Origin: Actinomyces marseillensis
GTDB taxonomy: Bacteria; Actinomycetota; Actinomycetes; Actinomycetales; Actinomycetaceae
Assembly: GCF_900155605.1 (NCBI RefSeq)
Contig: NZ_LT707420.1
Location: 730,724-782,571, forward strand
Length of the DNA: 51,848 nt
Reading direction: 5' to 3'
Shown here: positions 1 through 8,426 of the stretch, piece after piece
Layout of the letters: every line of letters starts with the position of its first letter
How positions within the stretch are numbered: position 1 is the first letter of the stretch
Notes under the pieces: generated by a model
What the model saw: only the letters and a program-made list of their open reading frames with translations
What the model was told of the DNA's origin: nothing
The model's database searches: none
Translations under genes and position numbers: made by a program

Positions 1-495
1 GCTTTTGATTCAATCGAAGGCCCGCTGGACCTCGACAGCATCGTTGCGACGCTGGAAAGCCTGGCAACTCAGGGGCGCACCGCCTACATCCTCCTTATGG
101 AATACCGTCTTTTCCAGATGCGTAACCCCGAGGCAAGCGGCATTCCGGGAAGCCAGCGCAACCACTTGGCCGATTTTGTCACCGGCATGCTGGAGTCTGC
201 CCTCGAGCGTATGGGGCGCAAGCCGCTTCTGCCGACGAACATCATGGGTGAGATCCTCTCGATCTTCTACCTCGAGGCTCTGGGCAGCGTCAATGACTCC
301 GCAGAGGCGAACCAGATCCCGATCCGCAAGGTCGTTGACGTCATTGTCTTCGGTTTCTCGATCCCTAAGGATCAGGACCCAGGCACTGCTGCTTCCTTTG
401 AGGGCGCCGATCGCGAACAATTCCGCGCCGAGGCCTTGGATCCCTCGCGCGAGGAACTGATTCCTTTGGTGCGCGAGGCCATCGCGAGGAACTAG
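1..495 (+). CDS. TetR-family transcriptional regulator, C-terminal part (5' end outside window)
   Basis: The frame is open from the first base and ends at a TAG at 493-495, giving 164 residues without a start. The alpha-helical sequence, ending in acidic and Arg-rich helices, resembles the ligand-binding and dimerisation half of TetR regulators; the DNA-binding HTH would lie upstream of the window. The segment around residues 25-60 (LLMEYRLFQMRNPEASGIPG) has the feel of the dimerisation helices. A 13-bp-arm hairpin at 534-564 follows and would end transcription. The family call rests on general character rather than a diagnostic motif, so other helical regulators remain possible. Confidence 0.5.
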   Translation, partial: AFDSIEGPLDLDSIVATLESLATQGRTAYILLMEYRLFQMRNPEASGIPGSQRNHLADFVTGMLESALERMGRKPLLPTNIMGEILSIFYLEALGSVNDSAEANQIPIRKVVDVIVFGFSIPKDQDPGTAASFEGADREQFRAEALDPSREELIPLVREAIARN

Positions 496-533
496 GAGAA
501 CGCGCATTAAGCGCTTTTCTAATTAGACGAATT

Positions 534-564
534 GTTGGGGGCGTGCGATATGCACGCCCCCAAC
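534..564 (+). terminator. Hairpin after the TetR fragment
   Basis: Perfect 13-bp arms (534-546 and 552-564) enclose a 5-base loop, 38 bases after the stop of the regulator. There is no strong T-run behind it, so it is a probable rather than certain intrinsic terminator. Confidence 0.6.
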
Positions 565-569
565 TACTA

Positions 570-602
570 TTTTGGGCGGCACCGTGAAGATGCCGCCCAA
601 AA
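570..602 (-). terminator. Hairpin after the minus-strand membrane protein gene
   Basis: Perfect 11-bp arms TTTTGGGCGGC / GCCGCCCAAAA enclose an 11-base loop. It lies 14 bases beyond the stop of the minus-strand gene ending at 616. Together with the 534-564 hairpin it separates two convergent transcription units. Confidence 0.6.
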
Positions 603-615
603 TGCGATGCTGTCC

Positions 616-1365
616 TTACTTCAAATCAGCGGGCCACCAGGACACCGCGGATACTCGGCAGGTCAGAGCCTTCGCCGGAAGATCAGCTTCTGCCTTGAAT
701 TGCTTCGATTCACCCGGATTGATTCCCTCAATCTTTGCTTGGGTTTGCGCAGTATCAGTGGTTCCTTCAAGCGATGAAGTGATCGTGAGAGTGAGGTTCG
801 ACTTCTTCATTGAGCTCGTTGCCTCCTTCGGGCCCTTGTACTTCTTAAGCTCACCCGAAATCCTCACGTGGTTGCCGTCAGCTTCGCACTTGACGCTGAT
901 GTCCTCCAAGGAGGCTTGTAGCTTGGAGTAATCCTGATTAATAGTGAATGCCTTGACCTTGTTGGGGCAGACTTGCTCTGCGTATTCGCCCTTCGGATCA
1001 ACGGTCTTCAACTGTTTGAGGAGGTCTTGGATCTTGCCTGCATCACTGGCAGATGCTGGGGTGACCGAATCGCACCACGGCTGTACTCGAGCCGTGGCTG
1101 CTTTCTGTTGCGTTTCAGTGAGTTGTTGCTCAATCGAGGCTGACTGCGATTGAAGATCACTGGTCTCTGAACTCAGGGAGCTGACCTTCTGGTAAGCGAG
1201 CAGGGCTTGAACCAGTGTGACAACTACCCAAATCAAGCTGATAGCGCATAGTGCCGCGGTAATTCTCACGACACGCTTCGGCATCTTCGAAGAGGGAGCC
1301 TTCGTTTCCTGCGGCTTCTCGGATTCAGTGGATTCACCTGTTGCCTGGGGATTCATGCTGCTCAC
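616..1365 (-). CDS. Single-pass membrane protein with extracytoplasmic coiled coil, unknown function
   Basis: I do not recognise a named family. The 249-residue protein has a short hydrophilic N-terminus rich in Ser, Glu and Lys, one transmembrane segment at about residues 33-55, a coiled coil at about 58-95 rich in Ser, Gln and Glu, and a C-terminal globular part with four cysteines (in WCDS, VCPN, KCEA, TCRV) that could pair outside the cell. Its ATG overlaps the stop of the upstream gene in an ATGA (1362-1365), so the two are translationally coupled. The partner has the same order of transmembrane segment then coiled coil, which suggests they work together. That pairing is inference. Confidence 0.85.
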   Translation of the reverse strand: MSSMNPQATGESTESEKPQETKAPSSKMPKRVVRITAALCAISLIWVVVTLVQALLAYQKVSSLSSETSDLQSQSASIEQQLTETQQKAATARVQPWCDSVTPASASDAGKIQDLLKQLKTVDPKGEYAEQVCPNKVKAFTINQDYSKLQASLEDISVKCEADGNHVRISGELKKYKGPKEATSSMKKSNLTLTITSSLEGTTDTAQTQAKIEGINPGESKQFKAEADLPAKALTCRVSAVSWWPADLK

Positions 1366-2366
1366 TTGCCCGACCCTTCCAGCTGTTTGTTCAATGCGTC
1401 AAGCTTCTTTTGCTGTTCCGCGACACTTTGACGCAGCGGCTGAATTTGAGCGTCAAGGATTGAGGCGCGGTCCTGATTGTGCTGCGCAGAATTCATGAGT
1501 GCGAAGCCAGAAACAGTAAAAGCGACCGTCAAAAGCACGTACATGACGGTGAGGAACTTTTGCTTACCCGTCCATGCGGAGGGTTTCTTCGGCTTTGCGG
1601 GCTTCGCAGGGCGAGCAGGCGCCATGGGGGCCGCGGGCGCGCCGGGGAAGCTAGATGTGCTGCTCGATCCGTACGCAGGCTGCGGCGCCGAGGCGTAGGA
1701 GGGCCGCGTTGGCGCCGCTGAGTAGCCCGCTTGGGGTGCGCCAGGAACGCTCGCCTGGGGTGCGCCAGTGTAACGAGGCTGGGGCTGCGCAAAGGGCGCT
1801 TGAGGCTGTGCGGAAGAAGGACGCGCCTGTGGCTGCGCGAGAGGTGCTTGGGCCGGCGCGGGCGCAGGGCGAGCCTGCGCAAAGGGCGCTTGAGGCTGTG
1901 CGGAAGAAGGACGTGCCTGTGGCTGCGCAAACGGCGCTTGAGGCTGCGCGGAAGAAGGGCGCGCCTGTGGCTGCGCAAACGGCGCTTGAGGCTGCGCGGA
2001 AGAAGGGCGAGCCTGCGCAAAGGGCGCTTGAGGCTGTGCGGAAGAAGGACGTGCCTGTGGCTGCGCAAACGGCGCTTGAGGCTGCGCGGAAGAAGGGCGC
2101 GCTTGCGCAAAGGGCGCTTGGGGCTGGGCGCTTGAAGCCTGAGCAGATGGGTACTGTGCCTGTGCAGAGCCGGTCGTTGAAGCTGATGGGTGAGCGGGCA
2201 CAGCGCTGTAGGCGGATGACGAGGTCGTTACTCTACCTGCAGGGGTCGTGCCGTTTGTGGCACCGGTTGCTGCCTGTGTATAGCTGGTCCACTGCGATCC
2301 GTCCCACCATCTCAGCTGGGAGGAGTTCGAGGGATCGCGGTACCAACCCGGCTGCGGATTTGTCAT
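1362..2366 (-). CDS. DUF2510 protein with Q/A/P-rich repeat region, membrane segment and C-terminal coiled coil
   Basis: The first 35 residues (GWYRDP, LRWWDGSQWT) are a DUF2510 domain, a short Trp-rich module common at the N-terminus of actinobacterial membrane proteins. Residues about 70-200 are tandem copies of a unit built on AQPQAPFAQ(PQ)ARPSS, followed by a more irregular Ala/Pro/Tyr-rich stretch and a Lys/Pro-rich patch. One transmembrane helix (about 275-295) follows, and the last 40 residues form a heptad-like coiled coil. The predicted topology puts the repeats in the cytoplasm and the coiled coil outside. The gene is followed, with ATGA overlap, by another membrane-plus-coiled-coil protein. 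Function unknown; the repeat may act as a flexible linker or a scaffold. Confidence 0.88.
   Translation of the reverse strand: MTNPQPGWYRDPSNSSQLRWWDGSQWTSYTQAATGATNGTTPAGRVTTSSSAYSAVPAHPSASTTGSAQAQYPSAQASSAQPQAPFAQARPSSAQPQAPFAQPQARPSSAQPQAPFAQARPSSAQPQAPFAQPQARPSSAQPQAPFAQPQARPSSAQPQAPFAQARPAPAPAQAPLAQPQARPSSAQPQAPFAQPQPRYTGAPQASVPGAPQAGYSAAPTRPSYASAPQPAYGSSSTSSFPGAPAAPMAPARPAKPAKPKKPSAWTGKQKFLTVMYVLLTVAFTVSGFALMNSAQHNQDRASILDAQIQPLRQSVAEQQKKLDALNKQLEGSGK
1745..2135. repeat. Tandem coding repeat within the DUF2510 gene
   Basis: Units of about 42-48 bases encode AQPQAPFAQ with or without PQ, then ARPSS. On the plus strand the core GGCGCTTGAGGCTGYGCGG recurs about eight times with few changes. 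The left copies (toward 1745) are more diverged. Such near-identical units can gain or lose copies by slippage or recombination while keeping frame, because unit lengths are multiples of three. Confidence 0.85.
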
Positions 2367-2525
2367 GGCGGGATCCTTCCTATACGTCGCCCTTTATTGA
2401 ACGGTAACATGCTGTGCGAATACTGTGAACATTCTGGATGCGAGAGTGTCTTACTCGCCACTGTATCTACTCTTATCTCGCAATACTCTGGGTTTCCTCT
2501 CCACTGGAAGCTACCCTTAGTCCTT

Positions 2526-4094
2526 ATGGCCCAATTCCTCGCACAGAACCATCTTCTGACTCTATTCCTTGTTGTTGGACTCGGAGCTATTTTAGGGGCG
2601 ATTCGTGTCGGGCCCTTCCGTTTCGGTGCGGCCGGAGCTCTCTTTGTTGGTCTCTTGGTCTCTGCATATAGTCCCGAAGCAGGGCATGGGACCGCGATTA
2701 TTCAACAAATTGGATTGGCCTTCTTCGTCTACACAGTCGGCATTGCCGCAGGATCGACATTTTTCGCTGATCTGCGGCGCCAGAGTTCTCTCCTGGGCTC
2801 TGCGACCATTATCTGTATCGTCGGAGCTGTCATTGCCTGGGTGGGTGGCCATTTCCTGGGACTGGGCAAAGGCCTCGTCACTGGTTTGTATACGGGCGCA
2901 CTGACCGCGGCCCCTGCACTCGACGCGGCCACGCGCGTCAGTGGAAGCCCGGATGCTGCAGTGGGCTACGCCTTCGGGTACCCCATTGGCGTGATCGTCG
3001 GCATCATCGTCGTCACGATGACAGTGACGCGCAAGTGGATCGGCGAAAAAGACACCCCTTCACTCGCGGGTGCGGGATTAGACGCGGTAACTGTCCGCGT
3101 TGAGCGGGCTGTGACAACCCGAAAGATCCCCGCCTGGCGAGAAGGACGTGTCCGCATGTCCTACCTGCAGCGCGAGGGGCGTACGCGAGTTTTGATTCCC
3201 GGCGAAGAACTGCGCAAGGGAGATCTAGTTGTTCTCGTTGGCGGCTCTTCGGCAATCGCAGAAGTTGTCGAACAGCTCGGTGTCCAGACCGAGGCGCACT
3301 TGGCCGATGATCGCTCAGACGTGGCCTTTGAACGCATCGTCGTCTCCAGCCCAGACGTAGCTGGACGATCGATTGCGGAACTCAATATGGCGACCCGCTT
3401 CGGTGCGGCTATTACGCGAGTTCGACGCGGCGATCTGGACCTGCTCGCCTGCGATGACCTCAAACTCAACCTTGGTGACCATGCCGCAGTTGTTGTCCCT
3501 CAAGAAGAACTCGACAATGTCCAAAGCTTCCTCGGTGACTCCGAGCGTCGCGTGAGTGAAGTCGATGGAATGGCCTTTGGAATCGGCATGGTTCTGGGAA
3601 TGGCGCTCGGGGCAATTCCCTTCCCCATGTTTGGCGGAGCAACCTTCCAGCTGGGCTCAGCTGCGGGCCCGCTCATTGTCGGTATGCTCCTTGGCGCGCT
3701 TCGTCGCACAGGCCCGCTGGTATGGACCCTGCCGGCCTCGGCGAACATCACGATCCGTTCCATTGGCCTCATGCTCTTCTTGGCAGCTCTGGGTCTTAAC
3801 GCCGGCCCTGCTTTCGTTGAGCTATTAGCCAGTCCCCAAGGGTGGAGGGCGGCCCTCCTCGCGCTGATCATCGTTGCGGCATGTTGCGTCGCGCAGGCTA
3901 TTGCGGGCCGCTTCCTGGGTTTGTCTGCGCCTCGTAGTGCGGGTGCTGTCGCTGGGTTCTTGGGCCAGCCGGCAGTTTTGCAGGCTGCCGATGCGCGGGT
4001 GGCCGATGAACGAATCGAGGCCGCCTACGCAACGATGTTTGCTTTCGCCATCATCGTCAAGATCTTCTTGATCCCGTTTATTTGGACACTGTGA
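2526..4094 (+). CDS. AspT/YidE-type putative transporter with two internal RCK_C domains
   Basis: This 522-residue protein has the family's symmetrical plan: a membrane half (about residues 1-170, five or six helices), two cytosolic TrkA_C/RCK_C-like domains (about 190-270 and 270-350), and a second membrane half (about 360-522). The motif GALTAAPALDAAT in the first half, and the related AVAGFLGQPAVLQAAD in the second, are typical of the AspT/YidE/YbjL antiporter duplication. Family members such as AspT exchange carboxylates; the substrate here cannot be read. I chose the ATG at 2526 because it starts just before the first helix; the open frame reaches back to 2397 but that extension is Cys-rich and unlike the family. 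A Nudix gene follows 12 bases later. Confidence 0.85.
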   Translation: MAQFLAQNHLLTLFLVVGLGAILGAIRVGPFRFGAAGALFVGLLVSAYSPEAGHGTAIIQQIGLAFFVYTVGIAAGSTFFADLRRQSSLLGSATIICIVGAVIAWVGGHFLGLGKGLVTGLYTGALTAAPALDAATRVSGSPDAAVGYAFGYPIGVIVGIIVVTMTVTRKWIGEKDTPSLAGAGLDAVTVRVERAVTTRKIPAWREGRVRMSYLQREGRTRVLIPGEELRKGDLVVLVGGSSAIAEVVEQLGVQTEAHLADDRSDVAFERIVVSSPDVAGRSIAELNMATRFGAAITRVRRGDLDLLACDDLKLNLGDHAAVVVPQEELDNVQSFLGDSERRVSEVDGMAFGIGMVLGMALGAIPFPMFGGATFQLGSAAGPLIVGMLLGALRRTGPLVWTLPASANITIRSIGLMLFLAALGLNAGPAFVELLASPQGWRAALLALIIVAACCVAQAIAGRFLGLSAPRSAGAVAGFLGQPAVLQAADARVADERIEAAYATMFAFAIIVKIFLIPFIWTL

Positions 4095-4106
4095 GTAGGA
4101 GGATCA

Positions 4107-4619
4107 GTGGCTACACCGGACTTTATTCTTGAACTCCGTAAGCATGTGGGCAATTCCCCGCTCTGGCTTTCGGGCTGCACCGCGGTCGTTCTTCGAGGCC
4201 GCGATGGCGCGAGCATCGATTGGAATGCCCCCATCGACCCCGCTTCCGTCGAGATCTTGGTTGTCCAACGCGCAGACAACCATCAGTGGACTCCAGTGAC
4301 CGGGATTATCGATCCGGGAGAGGAGCCCGCTCAAGCCGCATGTCGCGAAATCCTCGAAGAGACGGCCTGCAAGGCACGTGCACAGCGTCTGATCAGCGTC
4401 GAAGTCGTGGGTCCTGTGATCTATGAGAATGGGGACCAAACAACCTATCTCGACCTGGCGTTTGCTTGCGAGTGGGAGGACGGAGAACCCTTCCCGGCCG
4501 ATGGGGAAAATACTCAAGCTGCTTTTGTTCGAGGCGATGAGCTTCCGCCGATGAATGAACGCTTCAGGCGGACGATTGCGCGAGCTCTGAGCGGCGAGCT
4601 CGCTGCTGCGTTTAACTAA
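4107..4619 (+). CDS. Nudix hydrolase
   Basis: The 170-residue protein carries a Nudix box at about residues 66-88: G66, E72, R80, E81, E84 and E85 fit GX5EX7REUXEEXGU, with Ala instead of Gly at 87. Such enzymes cleave nucleoside diphosphates linked to another group, using the box glutamates to hold Mg2+. The exact substrate cannot be inferred. Start is GTG at 4107, placed after a strong AGGAGG at 4097-4102, and only 12 bases separate it from the transporter gene, so the two are likely co-transcribed. A long hairpin follows the stop. Confidence 0.92.
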   Translation: MATPDFILELRKHVGNSPLWLSGCTAVVLRGRDGASIDWNAPIDPASVEILVVQRADNHQWTPVTGIIDPGEEPAQAACREILEETACKARAQRLISVEVVGPVIYENGDQTTYLDLAFACEWEDGEPFPADGENTQAAFVRGDELPPMNERFRRTIARALSGELAAAFN

Positions 4620-4620
4620 G

Positions 4621-4666
4621 ACATGCTGGTGCCCGGGTGAGAACTCACCCGGGCACCACGGCATGT
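4621..4666. terminator. Bidirectional hairpin between convergent genes
   Basis: Inner 14-bp arms (4628-4641 and 4644-4657) are extended by outer ACATGC/GCATGT pairing. It begins 2 bases after the Nudix stop and ends 8 bases before the stop of the minus-strand aminopeptidase gene, so it can serve both. Confidence 0.75.
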
Positions 4667-4673
4667 CAATCAA

Positions 4674-5984
4674 TCAGGCGCCAAGCCAGTAGGCAGCCAA
4701 CACCTTGCGAAGATCAAGAAGATCTTGGACGTGGCTCATCTCGCGAGCCGAGTGCATAGAGAGCAATCCAACACCCACGTCAACGGTCTCGATACCTAGA
4801 CGCGTTGCGGTGATTGGGCCGATCGTTGTCCCACAGGGCGAGGCGTTATTCGATACGAAGTCCTGTGAAGAGACTCCTGCACGTGTGCATGCACGCTTCC
4901 ACAGGGCGATACCCACACCGTTTGTTGCGTAGCGCTGCTTCGCGTTGATCTTGACGACCGGGCCACGGCCCATGACCGGGTGATGCGAAGGATCGTGCAC
5001 CTCGGGGTAATTCGGGTGCACCGAGTGCGCAGCATCGGCACTCACGCAAGTGGACGAAGCAATCATGCGTGCGTAGCCGTCTTCATCACGTCCAAGCGCC
5101 CAAGCAGTGCGACGCAAAACGTCTTCGAGGATCGGGCCGGCCGCGCCTGTGCGCGATTCGGAACCCACTTCTTCATGGTCGAAGCACGACAAGACAATAA
5201 TGTCTCCGCCTTCAGGAATGCCCATTCCTGCAATGTCTTCCAGTGCCGTCAATGCAGGATGGACCGAAGAGAGATTGTCCTGGCGTCCAGCGGCAACAAA
5301 TTGTGCCTCCGAGCCAAAGGTAGCGGGACCTTGTGAGGGAGTGCAGATCAGATCGAAAGAAACTACCTCGTTTGCGTTTTCCAGACCAGCAGCGCGGGCA
5401 ATGGTGTCCATCAGCGAGGCATCTGGGGTGTCGACCGTCCACACGGGGTGCAGATGCTTCTGGGGGTCGAGGTGCAAAGACTCGTTGACGCCTCGGTTGA
5501 GGTGGATTGCGAGCTGAGGAATGCGTGCCAGTGGTGCTGTGCGAACCAGGATTTCTTCTCCCGAGGCCATGATCAGTCGACCCGCAACGCATAGTTCGCG
5601 ATCGAGCCAGGAATTCATGATCATCCCGCCGTAGACCTCGACCTCGATCTGTCCCCAGCCATCGCCTGTCGTGGTCTGAGGTGAGGGCTTAAGGGTGAAA
5701 GCGGGGGAGTCTGTGTGTGCTCCGACAATTCGGAATCCTGTCGCATCGGTGATGTTCTGGGGAACCACCCATGCCATGACGGCTCCGCCGCGAACCATAA
5801 CATGTCCACCGGGGCTTGCGTCCCAGGGTTCTGTTTCGCTTTGTCGGGTGAATCCCGCGTCTTCGAGGCGCTGAGCGGCGAGGGAAGCCGCGTGATAGGG
5901 CGTTGGGGAATCAGCTAGGAAATGGAGATAATCAAGAGTATTGGAGTCGAGTTCTGGATTTTTAGACTCAAGTCGTGGTGTCAT
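4674..5984 (-). CDS. apeB: M18-family aspartyl aminopeptidase
   Basis: The 436-residue sequence matches the length and motif order of M18 metalloaminopeptidases, which remove N-terminal acidic residues from peptides using two metal ions in a dodecameric tetrahedral shell. Visible metal and catalytic residues are H90 (VGAHTDSP), D236 (GRQDNL), E271/E272 (DHEEVGSES), D317 (SADAAH) and H411 (MHSARE). The ATG at 5984 lacks a good ribosome binding site, but a TAAAAT lies 6 bases upstream, suggesting leaderless transcription. The protein is presumably cytoplasmic and housekeeping. The symbol follows the usual actinobacterial name. Confidence 0.93.
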   Translation of the reverse strand: MTPRLESKNPELDSNTLDYLHFLADSPTPYHAASLAAQRLEDAGFTRQSETEPWDASPGGHVMVRGGAVMAWVVPQNITDATGFRIVGAHTDSPAFTLKPSPQTTTGDGWGQIEVEVYGGMIMNSWLDRELCVAGRLIMASGEEILVRTAPLARIPQLAIHLNRGVNESLHLDPQKHLHPVWTVDTPDASLMDTIARAAGLENANEVVSFDLICTPSQGPATFGSEAQFVAAGRQDNLSSVHPALTALEDIAGMGIPEGGDIIVLSCFDHEEVGSESRTGAAGPILEDVLRRTAWALGRDEDGYARMIASSTCVSADAAHSVHPNYPEVHDPSHHPVMGRGPVVKINAKQRYATNGVGIALWKRACTRAGVSSQDFVSNNASPCGTTIGPITATRLGIETVDVGVGLLSMHSAREMSHVQDLLDLRKVLAAYWLGA

Positions 5985-5990
5985 ACCTGC

Positions 5991-5996
5991 ATTTTA
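5991..5996 (-). promoter_or_regulatory. Candidate -10 box (TAAAAT) for a leaderless aminopeptidase transcript
   Basis: On the minus strand TAAAAT ends 6 bases before the ATG at 5984, so transcription would begin at or next to the A of the start codon. No convincing -35 is visible. The rest of the 261-base divergent gap to 6245 is AT-rich, and no other element could be assigned in it. Confidence 0.4.
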
Positions 5997-6245
5997 CGCT
6001 GCACATTTTATTCAGGAACGGGTGAACATATGTGCAATGGTAAATATTGAGTCGCATATATTGGCTCCCGCTTCGTTTCAGTAAAGGCGAGATGACACTA
6101 AAACAACTTTGTTCAATTATTTAGATGCAATCGTTGTCAGATCATATTAGTTTGTAATACTTCGATGAAAATTCGTCCGGTTTATTTGCGCATTTGCGCA
6201 GGTCAGGGGGTAGTTTTATTTCTCTGAGGCTGATAAATTGAAAGG

Positions 6246-6704
6246 GTGATTACTCAAAGCAATGAGACTCTCCTTGATGAGAGCGAAGCTGAGCTTTGGC
6301 ACGCGTGGAGTTCTGTTACGCGTGCTGTTCAGAGCGCCTTGGGTTCCGAAATTAGCAAGAGCGCTCCTTTGGCTTTAATCGAGTTTGAAATGCTCGATGA
6401 GCTTGCTAATGGAGAACAGCCCATGCGTTCTGGAGAGCTTGGGGCTCTTGTCTCGTTAACGCGCTCTGGAACCAGCCGCGCGATCTCCCGTCTTGTCGCA
6501 AAGGGCTTCATCAGTAAAGAAGGATCGTCAACGGATCGACGCTCTGTTCTTGTGTGCCTCACCCCCGAGGGGCGCAAGGCCTACGAGGCCGCAAATAGTG
6601 TATTCGCAAGCGCAGTCCGCAGCGGGCTTCTCAGCGCAGTAGACGGCAGCGACCGCGACACCTTGCTGAGGATCCTGAACGTCATCTCCGACACGATTCT
6701 CTAA
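6246..6704 (+). CDS. MarR-family transcriptional regulator
   Basis: The 152-residue protein has the MarR layout: N-terminal helices, then a winged helix at about residues 50-110, including GELGALVSLTRSGTSRAISR and the wing with SSTDRRSVLVCLTPEGRKAYE, and a C-terminal dimerisation helix. The RR before the beta-wing strands and LTPEGR are typical. The start is a GTG at 6246, the first in-frame start after a stop at 6234, and it has no separate Shine-Dalgarno sequence. Neighbours are an aminopeptidase (divergent) and a GNAT gene (convergent). Its operator may lie in the AT-rich divergent region, but I could not identify it. Confidence 0.85.
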   Translation: MITQSNETLLDESEAELWHAWSSVTRAVQSALGSEISKSAPLALIEFEMLDELANGEQPMRSGELGALVSLTRSGTSRAISRLVAKGFISKEGSSTDRRSVLVCLTPEGRKAYEAANSVFASAVRSGLLSAVDGSDRDTLLRILNVISDTIL

Positions 6705-6711
6705 AAGAAAA

Positions 6712-6735
6712 GTGGGGCAGCGTTAGCTGCCCCAC
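6712..6735 (-). terminator. Intrinsic terminator of the GNAT gene
   Basis: Perfect 10-bp arms GTGGGGCAGC/GCTGCCCCAC with a 4-base loop. On the minus strand the hairpin is followed by TTTTCTTTT, a proper U-tract. It lies 22 bases beyond the GNAT stop; the MarR gene on the other strand ends 7 bases from it. Confidence 0.8.
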
Positions 6736-6757
6736 CCCACATTCTGGGTCTACACGG

Positions 6758-7198
6758 TTAGAACGACTTCCTGTAGACGTTGGTTTCGCGCTGAAGGAAA
6801 CCAACCCGACGGTAGAGGCGGTTCGCCGCCTCTCGCGTCGGCCGGGATGTCAGATCGACTGTCCGAGCCCCCAACGCCTTGGCGTGGTCCACTGCGGCTT
6901 CCACAAGACTTTGACCAACGCCCTGTCCGCGCACGGCCTGATCCGCTACAACATCTTCAATCCACGCGCGCCTTCCCGTTGGAATATCAAAGACGACCAG
7001 GGAGAGCATCCCCACGATCTTCTCCTCATCATCAACGGCGCACACCAGGTGCAGGCATTCTTGGTCAAAAAGCTCCTTAATCTGTTCCATAGACAAAGGC
7101 TGCGCAGAGGATGACAGCTGCGGAAGCAAACGATCAAAGGCCTCGTGAACCTGATCATGAGAAGAATCGGGAAGCGTATTAAGAATCTCGATACGCAT
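6758..7198 (-). CDS. GNAT-family N-acetyltransferase
   Basis: The 146-residue protein contains the acetyl-CoA pyrophosphate-binding motif A (VVADQAVRGQGVGQSLVEAA, about residues 84-103) and the following motif B region with SRPTREAANRLYRRVGF, where the Asn-x-x-Tyr pattern is characteristic. It would transfer an acetyl group to an amine of a small molecule or protein; the substrate cannot be read. It is a single-gene unit ended by the hairpin at 6712-6735, separated from the upstream glycosyltransferase gene by 70 bases. Confidence 0.9.
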   Translation of the reverse strand: MRIEILNTLPDSSHDQVHEAFDRLLPQLSSSAQPLSMEQIKELFDQECLHLVCAVDDEEKIVGMLSLVVFDIPTGRRAWIEDVVADQAVRGQGVGQSLVEAAVDHAKALGARTVDLTSRPTREAANRLYRRVGFLQRETNVYRKSF

Positions 7199-7268
7199 GG
7201 GTGCTCCTTAATTGGTGCGTGGACATGAGCCAAAGTTATGCCATTGAGGATAGCGCGCGAGGGCTCCT

Positions 7269-8423
7269 TTAGGAGGCACGGCTCAAGCGAAGTGTATCGT
7301 TATGTGAACCCACTGCAGCACGTGCGCGTAATGAGTGCACAGCCGCGGCTTGGACAGGAGTAGAGCGACCACAAGTGTTTTCTTGCCCGGAGGCCGTCTC
7401 CTTCTCCGGAGCGAAGACATAGCGGCTCTGCGCGGAGTAGGACACCAGATACATCGTCGTGTCAGCGATGATCTTTGCCAGCCATAGCGGCACCCCCACG
7501 CTCGTCATCACGGAAAGCATGATGTAGGAGCCGGCGACGACCGCAAGGGCCAGAGACGCATAACGCATCGCACTGCGACGCAGGGAGGTGCTCTTGGCCT
7601 CGAAGACATGGCGATTCATTGTGAAGTTCACCGAAGCGCTGACCAAACGAGCAGCAACAACGGGGAAGAGCAAAGTACCCGTGAGAGCGTTCAAGAGAAG
7701 AACCAAAACGTAGTCGATAATGGTCGCAATTCCAGAAGAAGCAGCGAACTTCAGGAGCGGGGCCCAAATTCGTGCGGAATCTTGCAGCGGACGGAAGTGA
7801 GAGGTCGGGTTGCCGGCCTCGTAAATCGTCTCAATCGGGATTTGTGTCACCGGATGACGGTACTTCGCAAGCTGCAAAAGGACGCGCAGCTCGTACTCAT
7901 AACGATCGCCCTCAATATCGATCAAGGTCGGCAAAAGATCAATCGGGAAGGCACGGAGTCCAGTCTGGGTATCCTTGAGCTTCCAGCCGGTTGCAAGCCA
8001 AAAGAGCCCAGAGGTCGCACTATTTCCAATCCTCGAACGCGCCGGAACATGACCGACGAACTCGCGGACGCCCAGGACACTCTGATTGGACGTCGCGCAG
8101 GCCTGGCCCACGCGGAAGATATCCACCAGTGTGTGTTGGCCATCGGCATCTGCAGTCACAACGCAGTCATTGATTCCAAGGCTTTGGGCATGCTCGTAAA
8201 TGTAGGTGAAACCAGCCCGAAGTGCGTAGCCCTTACCGCGGTTACCTTCGTAGGAGATGACGTGTGCGCCCGCAGTGCGCGAGGCATCGAAGATCTCCCG
8301 GTATTCTTCGCCGGAACCGTCATCGACCACAACAATGCGCATTGCTGAATCAGCTCGGTGCAGCTCAAGGATGAGACGCGGCAACCGTGCATCCGGTTGG
8401 TAAGCAGGAATTAACACGTACAT
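7269..8423 (-). CDS. Bifunctional family 2 glycosyltransferase / GtrA-like membrane protein
   Basis: The N-terminal half (about residues 1-215) is a DPM1-like GT2 domain with VVVDDGSG (D34, D35), a glycine-rich NRGKGYALRAG, and the metal-binding TADADGQH (D92, D94), and resembles enzymes that load a sugar onto polyprenyl phosphate. The C-terminal half (about 228-345) has four hydrophobic helices and the GtrA signature with SVNFTMNRHVFE; GtrA proteins are thought to move the lipid-linked sugar across the membrane. The fusion would join synthesis and flipping. The final 40 residues are low-complexity. It starts 3 bases after the upstream glycosidase gene, so both form an operon. A second GtrA protein is encoded at 23325-23933. 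Confidence 0.9.
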   Translation of the reverse strand: MYVLIPAYQPDARLPRLILELHRADSAMRIVVVDDGSGEEYREIFDASRTAGAHVISYEGNRGKGYALRAGFTYIYEHAQSLGINDCVVTADADGQHTLVDIFRVGQACATSNQSVLGVREFVGHVPARSRIGNSATSGLFWLATGWKLKDTQTGLRAFPIDLLPTLIDIEGDRYEYELRVLLQLAKYRHPVTQIPIETIYEAGNPTSHFRPLQDSARIWAPLLKFAASSGIATIIDYVLVLLLNALTGTLLFPVVAARLVSASVNFTMNRHVFEAKSTSLRRSAMRYASLALAVVAGSYIMLSVMTSVGVPLWLAKIIADTTMYLVSYSAQSRYVFAPEKETASGQENTCGRSTPVQAAAVHSLRARAAVGSHNDTLRLSRAS

Positions 8424-8426
8424 GGC

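Noticed and set aside
1655-2407. Plus-strand frame antisense to the Q/A/P repeat
   Set aside because: Its repetitiveness is the translation of the same repeat in another frame; the minus-strand gene has DUF2510 and a membrane helix.
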